The notes beneath the pieces were generated by a model, which worked only from the letters and a program-made list of their open reading frames with translations, was not told where the DNA came from and did no database searches. Made by a program: the position numbers and the translations under genes. From Corallococcus sp. AS-1-6 (GTDB lineage Bacteria > Myxococcota > Myxococcia > Myxococcales > Myxococcaceae): 64,000 nt of DNA. Shown piece after piece: positions 40,893 through 51,300 of this stretch. The stretch is from the NCBI RefSeq assembly GCF_020037015.1, contig NZ_JAIQDE010000002.1, forward strand, positions 1-64,000. Reading direction: 5' to 3'. Position 1 is the first letter of the stretch, and every line of letters starts with the position of its first letter.

Positions 40893-41855
40893 ATGCCCAC
40901 CCTCCTCCTCAGCGCCAGGGATTTGCGCGGCCTCTACACCGTCGAGCTCGGTCTGGAAGCCGTCGAGCGTGCGTTCCTGGCCCATGGCCGCGGCGACGCG
41001 CTCATGCCCCCCAAGGTGTACCTGTCCCTGCCGAAGTACGACGGCGACTTCCGCGCCATGCCCGCGTTCCTGGACGGCGCGGCCGGCGTGAAGTGGGTCA
41101 ACGCCCATCCCCAGAACCCGCGCAAGCACGGCCTGCCCACGGTGCGCGCCGTGTACGTGCTCAGCGACCCGGACACCGCGTCCCCGCTGGCCATCCTGGA
41201 CGGCACGCTGCTCACCGCGTGGCGCACCGGCGCCGCCGGCGGCATCGCGTCCAAGTACCTGGCCCGGAAGCAGCCCCGCACGCTGGGGCTCGTGGGCTGC
41301 GGCGTGCAGGCGCGCGTCCTCATCGACGCGCACCGCGCCCTCTTCGGGGACCTGGAGCTGCTGATGGCGGACGTGTCCTCGCAGGCCGCGGAGGCGCTCC
41401 AGAAGGAGAAGGGCGGCCGCGTGGTGAGCCTCCAGGAGGCCTCCGGCGCGGACATCGTCTGCTCCGCCACGCCCGCGCGCGCCCCGGTGGTCCGCCGTGA
41501 GTGGGTCCAGGCCGGCGCGCACCTCAACGCCATGGGCGCGGACGCCCCCGGCAAGCAGGAGCTGGATCCCCGGCTGCTCGTCGAAGGGCGCGTCTTCATC
41601 GACGACGCGGATCAGGCGCTCCACTCCGGCGAGGTCAACGTCCCGCTCCACGACGGGCTCATCCAGGCCCATCAGCTCGCCGGCACCCTGGGAGAGGTCG
41701 TCGCCGGCCGCAAGCCGGGCCGCACCGGCTCCGAGATCACCGTCTTCGACTCCACGGGCCTCGCCGTGCAGGACGTGGCCCTGGCCCGCGCGCTCTACGA
41801 CGTCGCCCTGGCGAAGGGCGTGGGCCAGAAGTTCGACCTGGTGGACGAAGGCTGA
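40893..41855 (+). CDS. Ornithine cyclodeaminase/mu-crystallin-family enzyme
   Basis: This 320-aa NAD(P)-linked protein starts MPTLLLSARDLRGLYTVELG. The substrate region VKWVNAHPQNPRKHGLPTVRA with K and R contacts, the dimer segment DGTLLTAWRTGAAGGIASKYLAR, and the Rossmann motif LGLVGCGVQARVLIDAH are typical of ornithine cyclodeaminase and archaeal-type alanine dehydrogenases. GADAPGKQELDP is the late NAD motif. The precise amino-acid substrate is unclear. TATAGC lies 7 nt before the ATG, a possible leaderless start. It runs in the same direction as the giant genes that follow 212 nt later. Confidence 0.83.
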   Translation: MPTLLLSARDLRGLYTVELGLEAVERAFLAHGRGDALMPPKVYLSLPKYDGDFRAMPAFLDGAAGVKWVNAHPQNPRKHGLPTVRAVYVLSDPDTASPLAILDGTLLTAWRTGAAGGIASKYLARKQPRTLGLVGCGVQARVLIDAHRALFGDLELLMADVSSQAAEALQKEKGGRVVSLQEASGADIVCSATPARAPVVRREWVQAGAHLNAMGADAPGKQELDPRLLVEGRVFIDDADQALHSGEVNVPLHDGLIQAHQLAGTLGEVVAGRKPGRTGSEITVFDSTGLAVQDVALARALYDVALAKGVGQKFDLVDEG

Positions 41856-42012
41856 AGCGCCCCGACGTCACCCGGAGCGGCAGCGTGAATCCCTCCGCGC
41901 AGGAGGTGCCCGGCGGGGATTCCACGCGCGGGCGTCCGGCGAGAACGGCTCCGCGTCCTCCTGGAACGCAGTCGGGGGGGCGGCGCGGAGGAGCCTCAGC
42001 GGAACGGGAGTG

Positions 42013-42028
42013 GGGCGCATGACTTGCA
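42013..42028 (+). promoter_or_regulatory. Sigma-54-like promoter before the giant-protein cluster
   Basis: GGGCGC (42013-42018) then five bases and TTGCA (42024-42028). GG (42014-42015) and GC (42026-42027) are exactly 10 nt apart. The -12 half is perfect; the -24 half matches four of six (GGGCGC for TGGCAC). A start near 42039 leaves a 29-nt leader before the ATG at 42068. It is weaker than the two other sigma-54 sites in this window. Confidence 0.4.
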
Positions 42029-42067
42029 TTGGGGTCACGCATTCCTCCTGCCCCCGAGGCAAGGCCC

Positions 42068-45000
42068 ATGGCTCCCTCCCCTTCGTCCGCGCGCAGCCTC
42101 CAGCCCCCACCCCCTCGCGAGATCTTCGCTCCTGGCGCCGCGGCGCCGGGCCGCCTCTATCAAGGCGCCCGCACCTACCGGCTGCGGACGAAGGACGCGG
42201 AGCATCCGCTCCGCATCACCCTCGTCTTCGATGGGGAGGACAAGCGAGCCCCCTCCCAGCTCCTGGTGGGCCACGTGCAGGTCCCCACCGGGAGCTGGGG
42301 CTTCGCGCACCGGAGCGGCACGTTGTATTGGCGCTTCCAGGGGGAGGAGGCCCTGCACGCGGGACGGCTCCTGTTCGAGGAGGGCGGCGCCACCGCCACC
42401 GGCTTCGTGAGCGAAGGGGGCGAAAGGCTCCAGGTCACCGCGTCGCTCCCGCCCATCACCTATGAGTGCGCGGTCGCGCAGCAGGTGGGGGGCTACGTCA
42501 CCGGCCAGCCTCCCGCGCTGCAGCTCCACTGCGACACCACCAGCCCGTCGTGGAGCCACGCGACGTGGGTGCCGTCCGCCTTCCAGTTCACCTACCAGAT
42601 GCAGCAACAGATCATCGTCGGGCAGGAGTTCTGGAACTTCTACGTTTCCTTCCATGACCTCCAGACCGGCGTGAGCTGGACACCGAAGCAGGGCACCTTC
42701 GGGGCCCTGGTCGACGCCAACATGGTCTTCACGCTGTCGGCCGCCTCGGGCATCGCGCCGCCGGCCGACAACCGCCAGGGCCTGGCGGATCCGGCCGCGC
42801 GAGCCATCACCACCGTCTTCCCCTTCCAGCTCAGCTTCCAGCTCAGCCCCACCGCGCTCTCGCTCGCCGGGAGCATGCTCACCGTGGTGGACGCGCAGAA
42901 CGGCGTGGTGCTCGGCGTCCAGGGGCAGGTGCCGAACCCGTCGGTGGCCGGGTACTACGCGCTCGCTGGCGAAGGGGCCACGGCCTCGTTCGCGGTGCAC
43001 GAGGGGACGCTCCATGTCGGTGGGGCACCGGTGCAGGCCGCGCGGCTGCGGGGCAACTCGCTCGGCTTCAGCGGGCTCTCCGCCGCGCAGCAGGCGGCGG
43101 GCGGGCTGCCCGCGGCGGGCACGCTCGAGTTCAGCGATGACGGTTCGCGGGTGCGGCTGGCCGACGGCCGGTCCGGCGCGCGCCTGGGCGCGGACTCGCA
43201 CGTCGCGCGCCCCGCGCCCACGGCCAGCACCTCGCCGCTCAACCTCCAGACCCTCGCGCTGATGACCCCCTTCGAGCAGCAAGCCGGTCCGCAGGGCCCG
43301 ACGTGGGTGGACGCCGTCCAGCAGGCCTCGATGGCGGACTTCAACCAGCTCCTGCTCTACTTCATGGATCCGCAGTTGCGGCAGACCTACTGGAGCCAGG
43401 GCCAGCCCGTCCTCTCTCCGGAGCTCCAGCGGATCGCGACCCTGGCTCCGCCGGGGAGCTCTCCGGCGGAGTGGTACGGCTCGCTGTCGGTCTCCTTCCT
43501 GACCGACGTGCTCTCCACCTGGGATCAGCCCGGGGCCGACACGCTCAACGCCCTGCGGGCGCAGACCTGGCTCAAGGAGCAGGTCGCGGCGAGCGACGTG
43601 TACCGCGTGCAGATGCCGGCGCTCTACCAGCTCGAATGGACCCGCCGCTTCCCGGCCATCACCGCCTTCCTCGCGGACCAGCGTGAGAACGCGACGAGCT
43701 ATGCCTCGCTCATCGAGAACGACGCGGCGGCCTGGAAGCAGGAGCTGGCCCGGGAGATCGCGGATCCGGACTCGCTCCAGGCGATGCAGTCCCTGGTGGA
43801 CAACCTGGCGGCGACCGCGGCGCAGTCCGGGCTCTACTGGGCCTACGCGTACTTCCGCTACGCCACCCAGCCGGCGGCCTTCACCGAGCTGGGGCTCTTC
43901 AGCCTGGATCCGGACGGCTCGGCCTTCATGCGCCGCGTCCAGTCGGACATGGCGGTGCTCACCAGCCTGGACCCGAGCACCCTCTTCGCCCAGCAGTACG
44001 CGTCCGCCGTCAACACGATGCTCTACGGGAACGTGGTGCCGTCGCTGGCGGACTACGGCGGCGGCCCCGTCGGGATGGACGGCGCGGTCGCGCTGGTGAT
44101 GCAGGGCATCGTCTCCGACGTCGCGGGGAGCACCGACCCGGTGCTCGTGAGCATTGGCGCCGAGGCGCGGGCCCTGGCCTCGCGGAGCGACCTGCCGGCC
44201 CTGGTCGCCCGCGTGCAGGCCGCCGCTTCTGGCTGCGCGACGGGCGCCAGTTGGTCGACGGCGGCCCCAGTGATGCAAGCGGCGGTGGAGGACACGGTCG
44301 GGACGCTGGGCGCCCAACTGATCTGCCTGTCGCTCGCGGGCCTCACCACCAGCGCCGTCGTCCACGGGGTGGCAGACTTCACGCCCCCCGAGACCACCGC
44401 GCGGGTGGCCGTGTCGCCAGGGCTCATCGTCGTGGCCGTCAACTACACGGTGCAGGTCGCGGCCGGGGTCGTGAAGTGGGGGGTGATCTTCGCCAACGCG
44501 CTCGACAGCTACGCCACCCCCTGGGTCGCGATGCGCGCGCTCTTCACCACCGACATGCTCGACGCGGCCAACGCCGCCGTCGACACCGGGCTCACCAAGT
44601 GGCTCATCGGCAACCGGATCATCCCCGAGTCGGAGATGTTCGGCTCGATGTTCGACGAGGCGGCGGCCCAGGGCGAGACGGTCGTCACCCGCGTCTTCGG
44701 GCGGAACCTCGATGACTTCGTCGCGCTCCGGCTGGGCGCGGTGTTCGCGCTCGCCAGCCTCATCGCCGGCGCCTTCGCCCTGGCCCACAGCGCCACGGTG
44801 GACCAGGAGGTGGTGGCCGCGCTCAGCGTGACCTCTGGCGCGCTCAACCTCATCGCCACCGCTGGCGGCTGGGCCGCCGACGCGTTCGGCGTCACCGAAA
44901 TCGGAGGGCTGGCGGTCTCCTCCCTCTTCAGCGTGTTCAGCGTCCTGTCCATCCTCGCCGCCGTCGCGGGCGTGGTGCTGATGATCGTCCAGTGGTGGAA

Positions 45001-45880
45001 GGCACGCCCGTCACCGGTGCAGAAGTTCGCCACCACTTACGCGCAGCCCGCGGGCTTCTACATGCCCCATGGCAGCGCCATCGACGCGTTCACCGGCTAC
45101 ACGCCCCCGGGAGGGCTCGCGCGGCTCGGCGTCTCGCTCGCGGTCCCGGACACGAAGGGCGCGGTGCTTCGCGTCGGCGGCGACGGCACCCTGGGCAGCG
45201 GGCCGCTCGACTACGGCCAAGCCACGGTGTTCTTCCCCTCGACGGACGGGCAAGGCCGCTCCCAGCTCGTGGCGCTCATAGGCGGCGGGGACTCGGCGCG
45301 CGCCTTCGCGCTCACGGGCTCCAGCGGTGGGGTGTCCTTCCAGCCGCTCCTCCCGTCCACCGACCCGGCGGCCGCGACGCAGCTCTGGACCATCACCCTG
45401 GTGGGGAGCCCCACGTGGGACGGCGACGCGCCCGAGTCAGGCCCCTTCACGCTCACCCTGTGGGGGACGGACCAGGCGCTGGTCTGGACCGGCCACGGCG
45501 TCACGCTCGGCACGTCCGCTTCGCGGTTCACCCTCCAGCAGCAGCCGATGGCCCCCCAGGGACTGTCGATGAGCAACGCGACGCTCTACACGTTCTCCCA
45601 GGGCGTGAGCTTCATCCCTCGCCTGGCGCAGGCGGGGAGCACGCCCCAGACGTGGGCCATCTCCCCGCCGCTGCCGGCGTTCCTGTCGCTCGATGCCGCG
45701 ACCGGCGTCATCACCGAGCCGCTGAGCGCGCCGCAGCCGCTGCCGGTGACCCCGGCGGCGACCTACGTCCTGTCCGTCACGAACCCGCTGCTCACCCGCC
45801 CCCTCCAGACGACGTTCGCCCTCCAGGTGCTGCCGGCGCCTTCCAGCACCGGGACGGGGCTCGTCGCGCTCGCCGTCTGA
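42068..45880 (+). CDS. Giant multi-domain protein, paralogue 1, function unknown
   Basis: A 1270-aa protein with no signal peptide. Regions: beta-rich 25-375 (LRITLVFDGEDKRA, GTLYWRFQGEEALHAGRLLF, TTVFPFQLSFQL); a helical region about 395-740 (QQASMADFNQLLLYFMDP, LNALRAQTWLKEQ, SGLYWAYAYFRYA); a hydrophobic core from about 744 to 978 with several membrane-length segments, the last IGGLAVSSLFSVFSVLSILA (from 945); a beta-rich region about 985-1160; and a C-terminal putative-Ig module from about 1165 (LYTFSQGVSFIPRL, PAFLSLDAATGVITEPLSAP). It is collinear with the 48371-52264 product over its whole length (same motifs in the same order, for example RVFGRNLDDFVALRLGA against KVFGKNLDEFVATRLGA). 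No enzyme motif is seen. The Hint gene starts 13 nt after it. Confidence 0.85.
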   Translation: MAPSPSSARSLQPPPPREIFAPGAAAPGRLYQGARTYRLRTKDAEHPLRITLVFDGEDKRAPSQLLVGHVQVPTGSWGFAHRSGTLYWRFQGEEALHAGRLLFEEGGATATGFVSEGGERLQVTASLPPITYECAVAQQVGGYVTGQPPALQLHCDTTSPSWSHATWVPSAFQFTYQMQQQIIVGQEFWNFYVSFHDLQTGVSWTPKQGTFGALVDANMVFTLSAASGIAPPADNRQGLADPAARAITTVFPFQLSFQLSPTALSLAGSMLTVVDAQNGVVLGVQGQVPNPSVAGYYALAGEGATASFAVHEGTLHVGGAPVQAARLRGNSLGFSGLSAAQQAAGGLPAAGTLEFSDDGSRVRLADGRSGARLGADSHVARPAPTASTSPLNLQTLALMTPFEQQAGPQGPTWVDAVQQASMADFNQLLLYFMDPQLRQTYWSQGQPVLSPELQRIATLAPPGSSPAEWYGSLSVSFLTDVLSTWDQPGADTLNALRAQTWLKEQVAASDVYRVQMPALYQLEWTRRFPAITAFLADQRENATSYASLIENDAAAWKQELAREIADPDSLQAMQSLVDNLAATAAQSGLYWAYAYFRYATQPAAFTELGLFSLDPDGSAFMRRVQSDMAVLTSLDPSTLFAQQYASAVNTMLYGNVVPSLADYGGGPVGMDGAVALVMQGIVSDVAGSTDPVLVSIGAEARALASRSDLPALVARVQAAASGCATGASWSTAAPVMQAAVEDTVGTLGAQLICLSLAGLTTSAVVHGVADFTPPETTARVAVSPGLIVVAVNYTVQVAAGVVKWGVIFANALDSYATPWVAMRALFTTDMLDAANAAVDTGLTKWLIGNRIIPESEMFGSMFDEAAAQGETVVTRVFGRNLDDFVALRLGAVFALASLIAGAFALAHSATVDQEVVAALSVTSGALNLIATAGGWAADAFGVTEIGGLAVSSLFSVFSVLSILAAVAGVVLMIVQWWKARPSPVQKFATTYAQPAGFYMPHGSAIDAFTGYTPPGGLARLGVSLAVPDTKGAVLRVGGDGTLGSGPLDYGQATVFFPSTDGQGRSQLVALIGGGDSARAFALTGSSGGVSFQPLLPSTDPAAATQLWTITLVGSPTWDGDAPESGPFTLTLWGTDQALVWTGHGVTLGTSASRFTLQQQPMAPQGLSMSNATLYTFSQGVSFIPRLAQAGSTPQTWAISPPLPAFLSLDAATGVITEPLSAPQPLPVTPAATYVLSVTNPLLTRPLQTTFALQVLPAPSSTGTGLVALAV

Positions 45881-45893
45881 CCCGGAGACCGCC

Positions 45894-48314
45894 ATGCACA
45901 CCACCCCCAAAGCCTCGCCGCGCAACGCCACCCGGCTGATGGCCACGACGTCCACCGCCACCAACTCCACCCTCGCGGATCAGGTCACCGCGCTCTTCGC
46001 GGCCCAGCCCGTCTCCGGCGACAACCCGGTGGGCAAGGCGGCGCGCTCGGCGCTGGTGGGGCGCCTGCAGGGGGCCACGCCGGGCCGGCACTCCGAGCCC
46101 TATTGGATGCCCTCCGGCCAGACCTTCCTGCAGCTCTTCTTCCCCAACTACCGCGCCGACCCCAACCAGGGCGCGGTGACGACGGCCACCGGCCTGAACG
46201 ACTCCTGGTGGTCCAGCTTCGCGGTCGTGACGCTCTGCCAGGCGATGTACAACATCACCTCGAACCTGCGTCCCCAGCTCAAGCAGCCGGACATCAACAA
46301 CCAGGTCTCGGCCAGCAACGCGACGCTCCAGCCGAAGCTGAACGCGCTGTACAGCCAACTGCTGCGCACGACGCCCAACGCCGTCGCGACCGCGCTCGCC
46401 GCCATCCCCCAGGGCCAGTGGTCGCAGGCGGCCTCCCTCTACTCCAGCTACCTCAGCAACCCGGCGTGGATCTCGGCGAAGGTGGCGCAGGCGGCGAGCC
46501 ACCAGTGGACCGACCAGACGTGGGAGCTGTTCCACCACTGGCTCAAGCTCCAGTTGCTCGGCATGTCGAACGCCAGCATCGACGCGCTGATCAACCAGCT
46601 CATCGCGGCCCAGCTCCCGGTGCCCGCCTCCGTGTCCGCGGGCCGGTGGGAGGCGTACCTGCCGTGGATGAGCCCGCTGTCGCTCGACTGGAACGACCTC
46701 AAGGGGCCGGCCACGCCCGGCATCCTCGCCCAGGTGTGCATGACCACGCCGGGGGCCATGTGGCCGTCGTGCATGAACGAGGAGAACTCGTTCGAGTTCA
46801 CCGCCGACGGCCAGCCCGGCAACCGGTGGCGGGCGCCGCCGGGAGGGAGCTGCTTCCTCGCGGGCGCCAAGGTGCTGATGGCGGACGGCAGCATGAAGAA
46901 CATCGAGCAGGTCCACCCGGGCGACCAGGTGCGCACGCGCTCCGGTTCCGCCCAGGTGCTCGCCACGCCCACGCTCGTGCTCCAGAACGAGGAGGTCTAC
47001 GGCTTCAACAACCTGGGGTTCCGCTTCACCGGCACGCACCCGTTCCTCACGCTGAACGCCGCCAGCGGCCAGGGCGCGCAGCTCGCGTGCGTCCAGCCGG
47101 TGGACCTGATGAACACCGTGCCCACGCTGTCGGCGCTCGGCATCGCCACGCTGGAGCCGGGCTGCCCGCCGCTGATGGGCTGGTCCGGGGATGCCCCCAC
47201 GCCCCTGCCGGTGACCTCGCTCCAGGCCCAGCCCTGCACCGGCGCCACGACCATCCACGACCTGGTGGTGGACTTCGACCACCAGGGCCTGTCCGAGTAC
47301 ATCGTGGGCGACGGCACCACGATGTGCGTCGTATCGAGCGAGGTGCCCCTCTTCGGCGTCGCCCCGCTCGCCGCCTCGGCGCTCTCGTCCGTGATGTCCG
47401 GCTCGTGGAGCACCGTGCAGCGGACGCTCCAGGCCGTGCCCGCGGACCAATGGGAGGAGGTCCTGTACCAGGGGCTCTTCACCGTCTCGACCTACCTGCT
47501 GCCGGACGCCATCCGCGCCATCCAGGGCAACGCGCCGCCCCCGCCCATGGCCGCGGCCCCGCCCGCGGCGATGCGGGAGATGGCGCGCGGGATGGCGAGC
47601 GCCATGACGGCGAAGACGGCCGCCGGGACGCCCACGTACGACAACGCGCAGGGGGCCTACTTCGCGGCCCTCACCTCCATCTTCGGCGATGAAATCAACG
47701 ACGCCATCAACCTGGGCTGGCGCAGCTTCACGCCCATCGGTGACCTGGACGCGACGATGCTGGCGGTGTCGGTCCTCTCGCTCGAGCTGCTCGCGGACGA
47801 CGCCATCCCCGCCAGCGAGTCGCTCACGCTGGAGGCCCAACTGGGCCGCGGCGCGGCCGCGGTGACGCGCACGCTCCCGCCCTTCGGCCCGCTGTCGAGC
47901 GCCAGCTACGCCCAGCAGTTCGACCAGGTCCTCTATTTCGACAACTGGCGCCCGTCCGAGCCCGGGACGGGCGTGGACACCTGGACCCTCACCTTCAAGC
48001 TGCGGCGGCAGGACGGCAGCGCCCTGCCCCTGCGGGGCGTGACGCCGCTCTCCGCGCTCTTCGAGGCCGGCTACCGCCTCTGCTCCGCCGCGGTGTTCAC
48101 GCCCGAGGGCGCCATCGTCGGGCAGGTGCAGTTCGACGTGCGCCCGCTGGTGCCGCAGCTCATGGTGACGGAGGGCCAGGCCCGCTCCGCCTGGGGCGCG
48201 AGCCAGGCCTCCTCATTCGCCCAGCAGCTCGGGACGACGATGGGCGCGCTGCTGGCCCAGCGCTTCCCGGCGGCGGTGCAGCCCTACGTGCCGCCGAACG
48301 CCCCTCCCCCCTGA
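45894..48314 (+). CDS. Hint-domain protein between giant paralogues, function unknown
   Basis: This 806-aa protein has no signal peptide. Residues 1-318 are helical, Trp/Gln-rich and unrecognised (PYWMPSGQTFLQLFFPNY, NDSWWSSFAVVTLCQAMYN). Residues about 319-481 form a Hint domain: SCFLAGAKVLMADGSMKNIE (Cys320, block A), VHPGDQVRTRSG, the T-x-x-H block FTGTHPF (Thr379, His382), then TIHDLVVDFDH and GLSEYIVGDGTTM. The usual His-Asn end is replaced by Met477-Cys478-Val-Val. The final region (482-806) contains an Ala/Pro linker, helices and a beta-rich tail (VDTWTLTFKLRRQDGSALPL). The flanking giant genes are 13 nt upstream and 56 nt downstream. Its Hint domain probably permits N-terminal cleavage or thioester chemistry but not splicing. 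Confidence 0.85.
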   Translation: MHTTPKASPRNATRLMATTSTATNSTLADQVTALFAAQPVSGDNPVGKAARSALVGRLQGATPGRHSEPYWMPSGQTFLQLFFPNYRADPNQGAVTTATGLNDSWWSSFAVVTLCQAMYNITSNLRPQLKQPDINNQVSASNATLQPKLNALYSQLLRTTPNAVATALAAIPQGQWSQAASLYSSYLSNPAWISAKVAQAASHQWTDQTWELFHHWLKLQLLGMSNASIDALINQLIAAQLPVPASVSAGRWEAYLPWMSPLSLDWNDLKGPATPGILAQVCMTTPGAMWPSCMNEENSFEFTADGQPGNRWRAPPGGSCFLAGAKVLMADGSMKNIEQVHPGDQVRTRSGSAQVLATPTLVLQNEEVYGFNNLGFRFTGTHPFLTLNAASGQGAQLACVQPVDLMNTVPTLSALGIATLEPGCPPLMGWSGDAPTPLPVTSLQAQPCTGATTIHDLVVDFDHQGLSEYIVGDGTTMCVVSSEVPLFGVAPLAASALSSVMSGSWSTVQRTLQAVPADQWEEVLYQGLFTVSTYLLPDAIRAIQGNAPPPPMAAAPPAAMREMARGMASAMTAKTAAGTPTYDNAQGAYFAALTSIFGDEINDAINLGWRSFTPIGDLDATMLAVSVLSLELLADDAIPASESLTLEAQLGRGAAAVTRTLPPFGPLSSASYAQQFDQVLYFDNWRPSEPGTGVDTWTLTFKLRRQDGSALPLRGVTPLSALFEAGYRLCSAAVFTPEGAIVGQVQFDVRPLVPQLMVTEGQARSAWGASQASSFAQQLGTTMGALLAQRFPAAVQPYVPPNAPPP
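46848..47332 (+). other. Hint (hedgehog/intein-type) domain coding segment
   Basis: Codons for residues 319-480 of the 806-aa protein. Cys320 (TGC at 46851) opens the domain after a Gly-Gly-Ser run; the T-x-x-H histidine codon is at 47037. There is no homing-endonuclease insertion (160 aa only). The C-terminal catalytic His and Asn that complete splicing in inteins are absent, while the strands around them are kept. Confidence 0.8.
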
Positions 48315-48370
48315 AACCCCACCGCCACAGCCAGGCGCTTCACCCCAACCCCATGACTGGAGTCAGCCCC

Positions 48371-51300
48371 ATGCGTGCTTCGCATCCGACGTTCGCCGTG
48401 CCCCAGGCCGTCTCTCCCAAGGTGGCCTCGACGCTGCACCGGTTCCGCCACCACGCCCTCATCGACGCGGTGCACGGAAGCGCCCGCACCTACCACGTCA
48501 CCGTCAAGAACGGGCGCTCGCTCCAGCCCGCCCCGAAGGGGACGCCCACCACCCTCTCCGTCGTGCTGGGGGGACGCCGCCGCGACCGCCCGACCGCGCT
48601 CTACCTGGACCGCCTCCCGGTCGCCGCGCAGCACTTCCAGTGGGACCCGCACCGCGGCCTGCTCACCTGGAACTTCCGCCGCGAGGACGGCACGCACAGC
48701 GGCCGGCTCGTGTTCCAGCACGGCGGGCACGGCTTCGTCGGGAGCATCGAGACCGCGGGCAACCGGGTCGGCGTGGAGGCCACGCTCGCCCCGGTGAGCT
48801 ACGACTGCGCGGTGGCCCTCGACACCGGCGCCACGGTGACGGGCACGCCGCCCGCGCTCCAGCTCCACTGGAACCCCCAGGACCCGCGCTGGCAGGCGGC
48901 CACCTGGGTGCAGGACGCGCTCCAGTTCACCTGGCAGGTGACGGGCACCGTCATCGTGGGCCAGGAGACCTACAACATCGCCACGTCGTTCAATGACTTG
49001 CAGACGCAGACGCAGTGGACGCCGGCCACCAGCTCCATGGGCACCGTGCTCAGCAGCAACCTGGTCTTCAACATGGCGCTCAACTCGGGCGTCTCGCCCG
49101 GCGCGGACAACCGGTCCACCCTGAGCGACCCGAGCGCGCGCGCCATCCCCACCGTCTTCCCGTACCAGATGGCCTTCGCGGTGACGGACGAGGGCTCCAC
49201 CCTCACCGGCGCCATGCTGACGGTCAATGACAGCCAGGCGGGCACGACGCTCGGCCTGCAGGGGCTGGTGGTGAACCCGTCCGTCGTCGGCCTCTATACG
49301 CTCAATGGCGCGGGTTCGCCCATCGCGGTGCACGGCGGGCGCCTCTACGTGCAGGACGAGGAGGTCCCCACCTCGCGGCTGCGGGGCTCGACCCTGCACT
49401 TCGAGGGGCTGACCCAGCAGCAGCAGCGGCTCACCGGCCTGCCCGAATCCGGCACCATCCACTTCTCCCAGGACGGCCACTCCGCCTGGATGCCCGGCCA
49501 GCCCCGCGGCGGCCGGCGCGTGCAGGCCACGGAGCTCACCGCGCCCGCCCACCGGACCGCGTTCGCCGCCCACCCCGTCACCGCGGTGGCCTCCAGCGCC
49601 GTGGTCAACACGCAGCTCAACCTGACGACGCTCGCGAACATGACCCAGTTCGCGTTCTCCAACAACGTCTGGGCGGACGTGGTGCAGCAGGCCACGATGA
49701 GTGATTTCAACCAGGTGATGATGTATTACCTGCCGTCAAACCTCCGGCAGACGTACTTCGGGACCGGGCAGCCGGTGCTTCCGTCCTGGCTGCAGACCGT
49801 CGCGAGCATGGGGACCAATCCCAGCCAGTGGTACCAGTCGCTCGCCACCGCCTACCTCACCAACGTCCTCTCCACGTTCAACGAGGACGGCGCGGACCAG
49901 CTCAACGCCCTGCGCGCGCAGAACTGGCTGAAGACCCAGACCGCCGCCAGCCCCGTGTTCCAGGTGCAGTCCACGGCGATGTACTCGCACGAGTGGTCCA
50001 ACCAGCCGCAGAACGCGGCGCTGCCGCAATACCTGGCAGACCAGCAGCAGAACCGGTCCACCTACAATCAATACATCCTCGCGGACCAGCAGAAGTGGCT
50101 GGCGGAGCTGCGGGCCACCATCATCGACCCGTCCGCGCTGACGACGATGACGAACATCGTCAACACCCTGGTCACCACCGCGGTGAACAACGGCCTCTAC
50201 TGGGCATACACGTTCTTCCGTTACATCAGCAGCCCCCAGGAGCTGACCATCATCGAGATGATGAGCCTGGGACAGGCGGCGGACCTGGACGGCTCGGCCT
50301 TCATGCGGCAATGCCAGACCAACGTCGCCCTGCTGTCCCTGCTGGACCCCAGCAACGTCTTCTCCCAGCAGTACATCAGCGTCATCCAGACGTTCCAGAT
50401 CGGGAACATGCTCCCCGAACTGTTCGACTACTCGGCCAACCCGGACGACTACGTGTATGACGTCCAGCAGGTCATGGCGCAGATCGCCGTGCAGTACGGA
50501 AACAGCTCGGACCCGCAGGTGCAGCAGGCGGCGCAGGAGGCCGCGAAGCTCGCCGCTGACACGCAGTTGGCCGAGTACATCGCCACCATGCAGGCGGCGG
50601 CGGTCGGCAAGGTGGGCATCTACGGCTGGGAACAGATCGCGCCGCTGATGGCGGAGTCCGTGACCGGGAAGGTTGGCACGCTGGGAGCGAACCTGCTCTG
50701 CATGGGGCTGGGCGCCGTGGGGGTGATGGGCATCGTCTACGGGGCGCTCGGCTGGAGCGAGCTGTCCCCCACGCAGAGGACGGCGCTGGTCAGCAACGCG
50801 GCGTCGTTCGCCATCCAGGCCACCAGCAGCATCCTCAAGCGCGGGGTGGCGCTCGAGGCGGTGTGGGACACCGACGCGACGCTCTGGGACAACATCCGGC
50901 CGCTCTTCTCCAGCGACCTGATGTCGCAGGCCGACGCGCGGCTCCAGAGCGGCTTCCAGAAGTGGCTGGTGAACGACGGCAGCATCGAGGAGTACCCCTC
51001 CGAGATGTTCGGCACCCTGTTCTCGGAGACGGCCGAGGAGGACAGCTCGCTCGTCACGAAGGTCTTCGGCAAGAACCTGGACGAGTTCGTCGCCACCCGG
51101 CTGGGGGCGGCGTTCGCGATCATCAACCTCGTCACCGGCATCCTCATCGCGCTCCATGCGCAGTCATCGCTGGAGGCCGCGGGAGACTGGCTGCTCGTGG
51201 CCGCCAGCGGGCTGGACCTGCTCGCCACCGCGGGCAGTTGGGCGCTCGGCGCGGCCGGCATCGAGGCCATCGGCGGGCTCGCGGTGACGACCCTCTGCTC

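Noticed and set aside
46848-47332. Active splicing intein
   Set aside because: The C-terminal His-Asn and following nucleophile are absent and no essential host-protein motif flanks the domain, so a spliced product is not expected.
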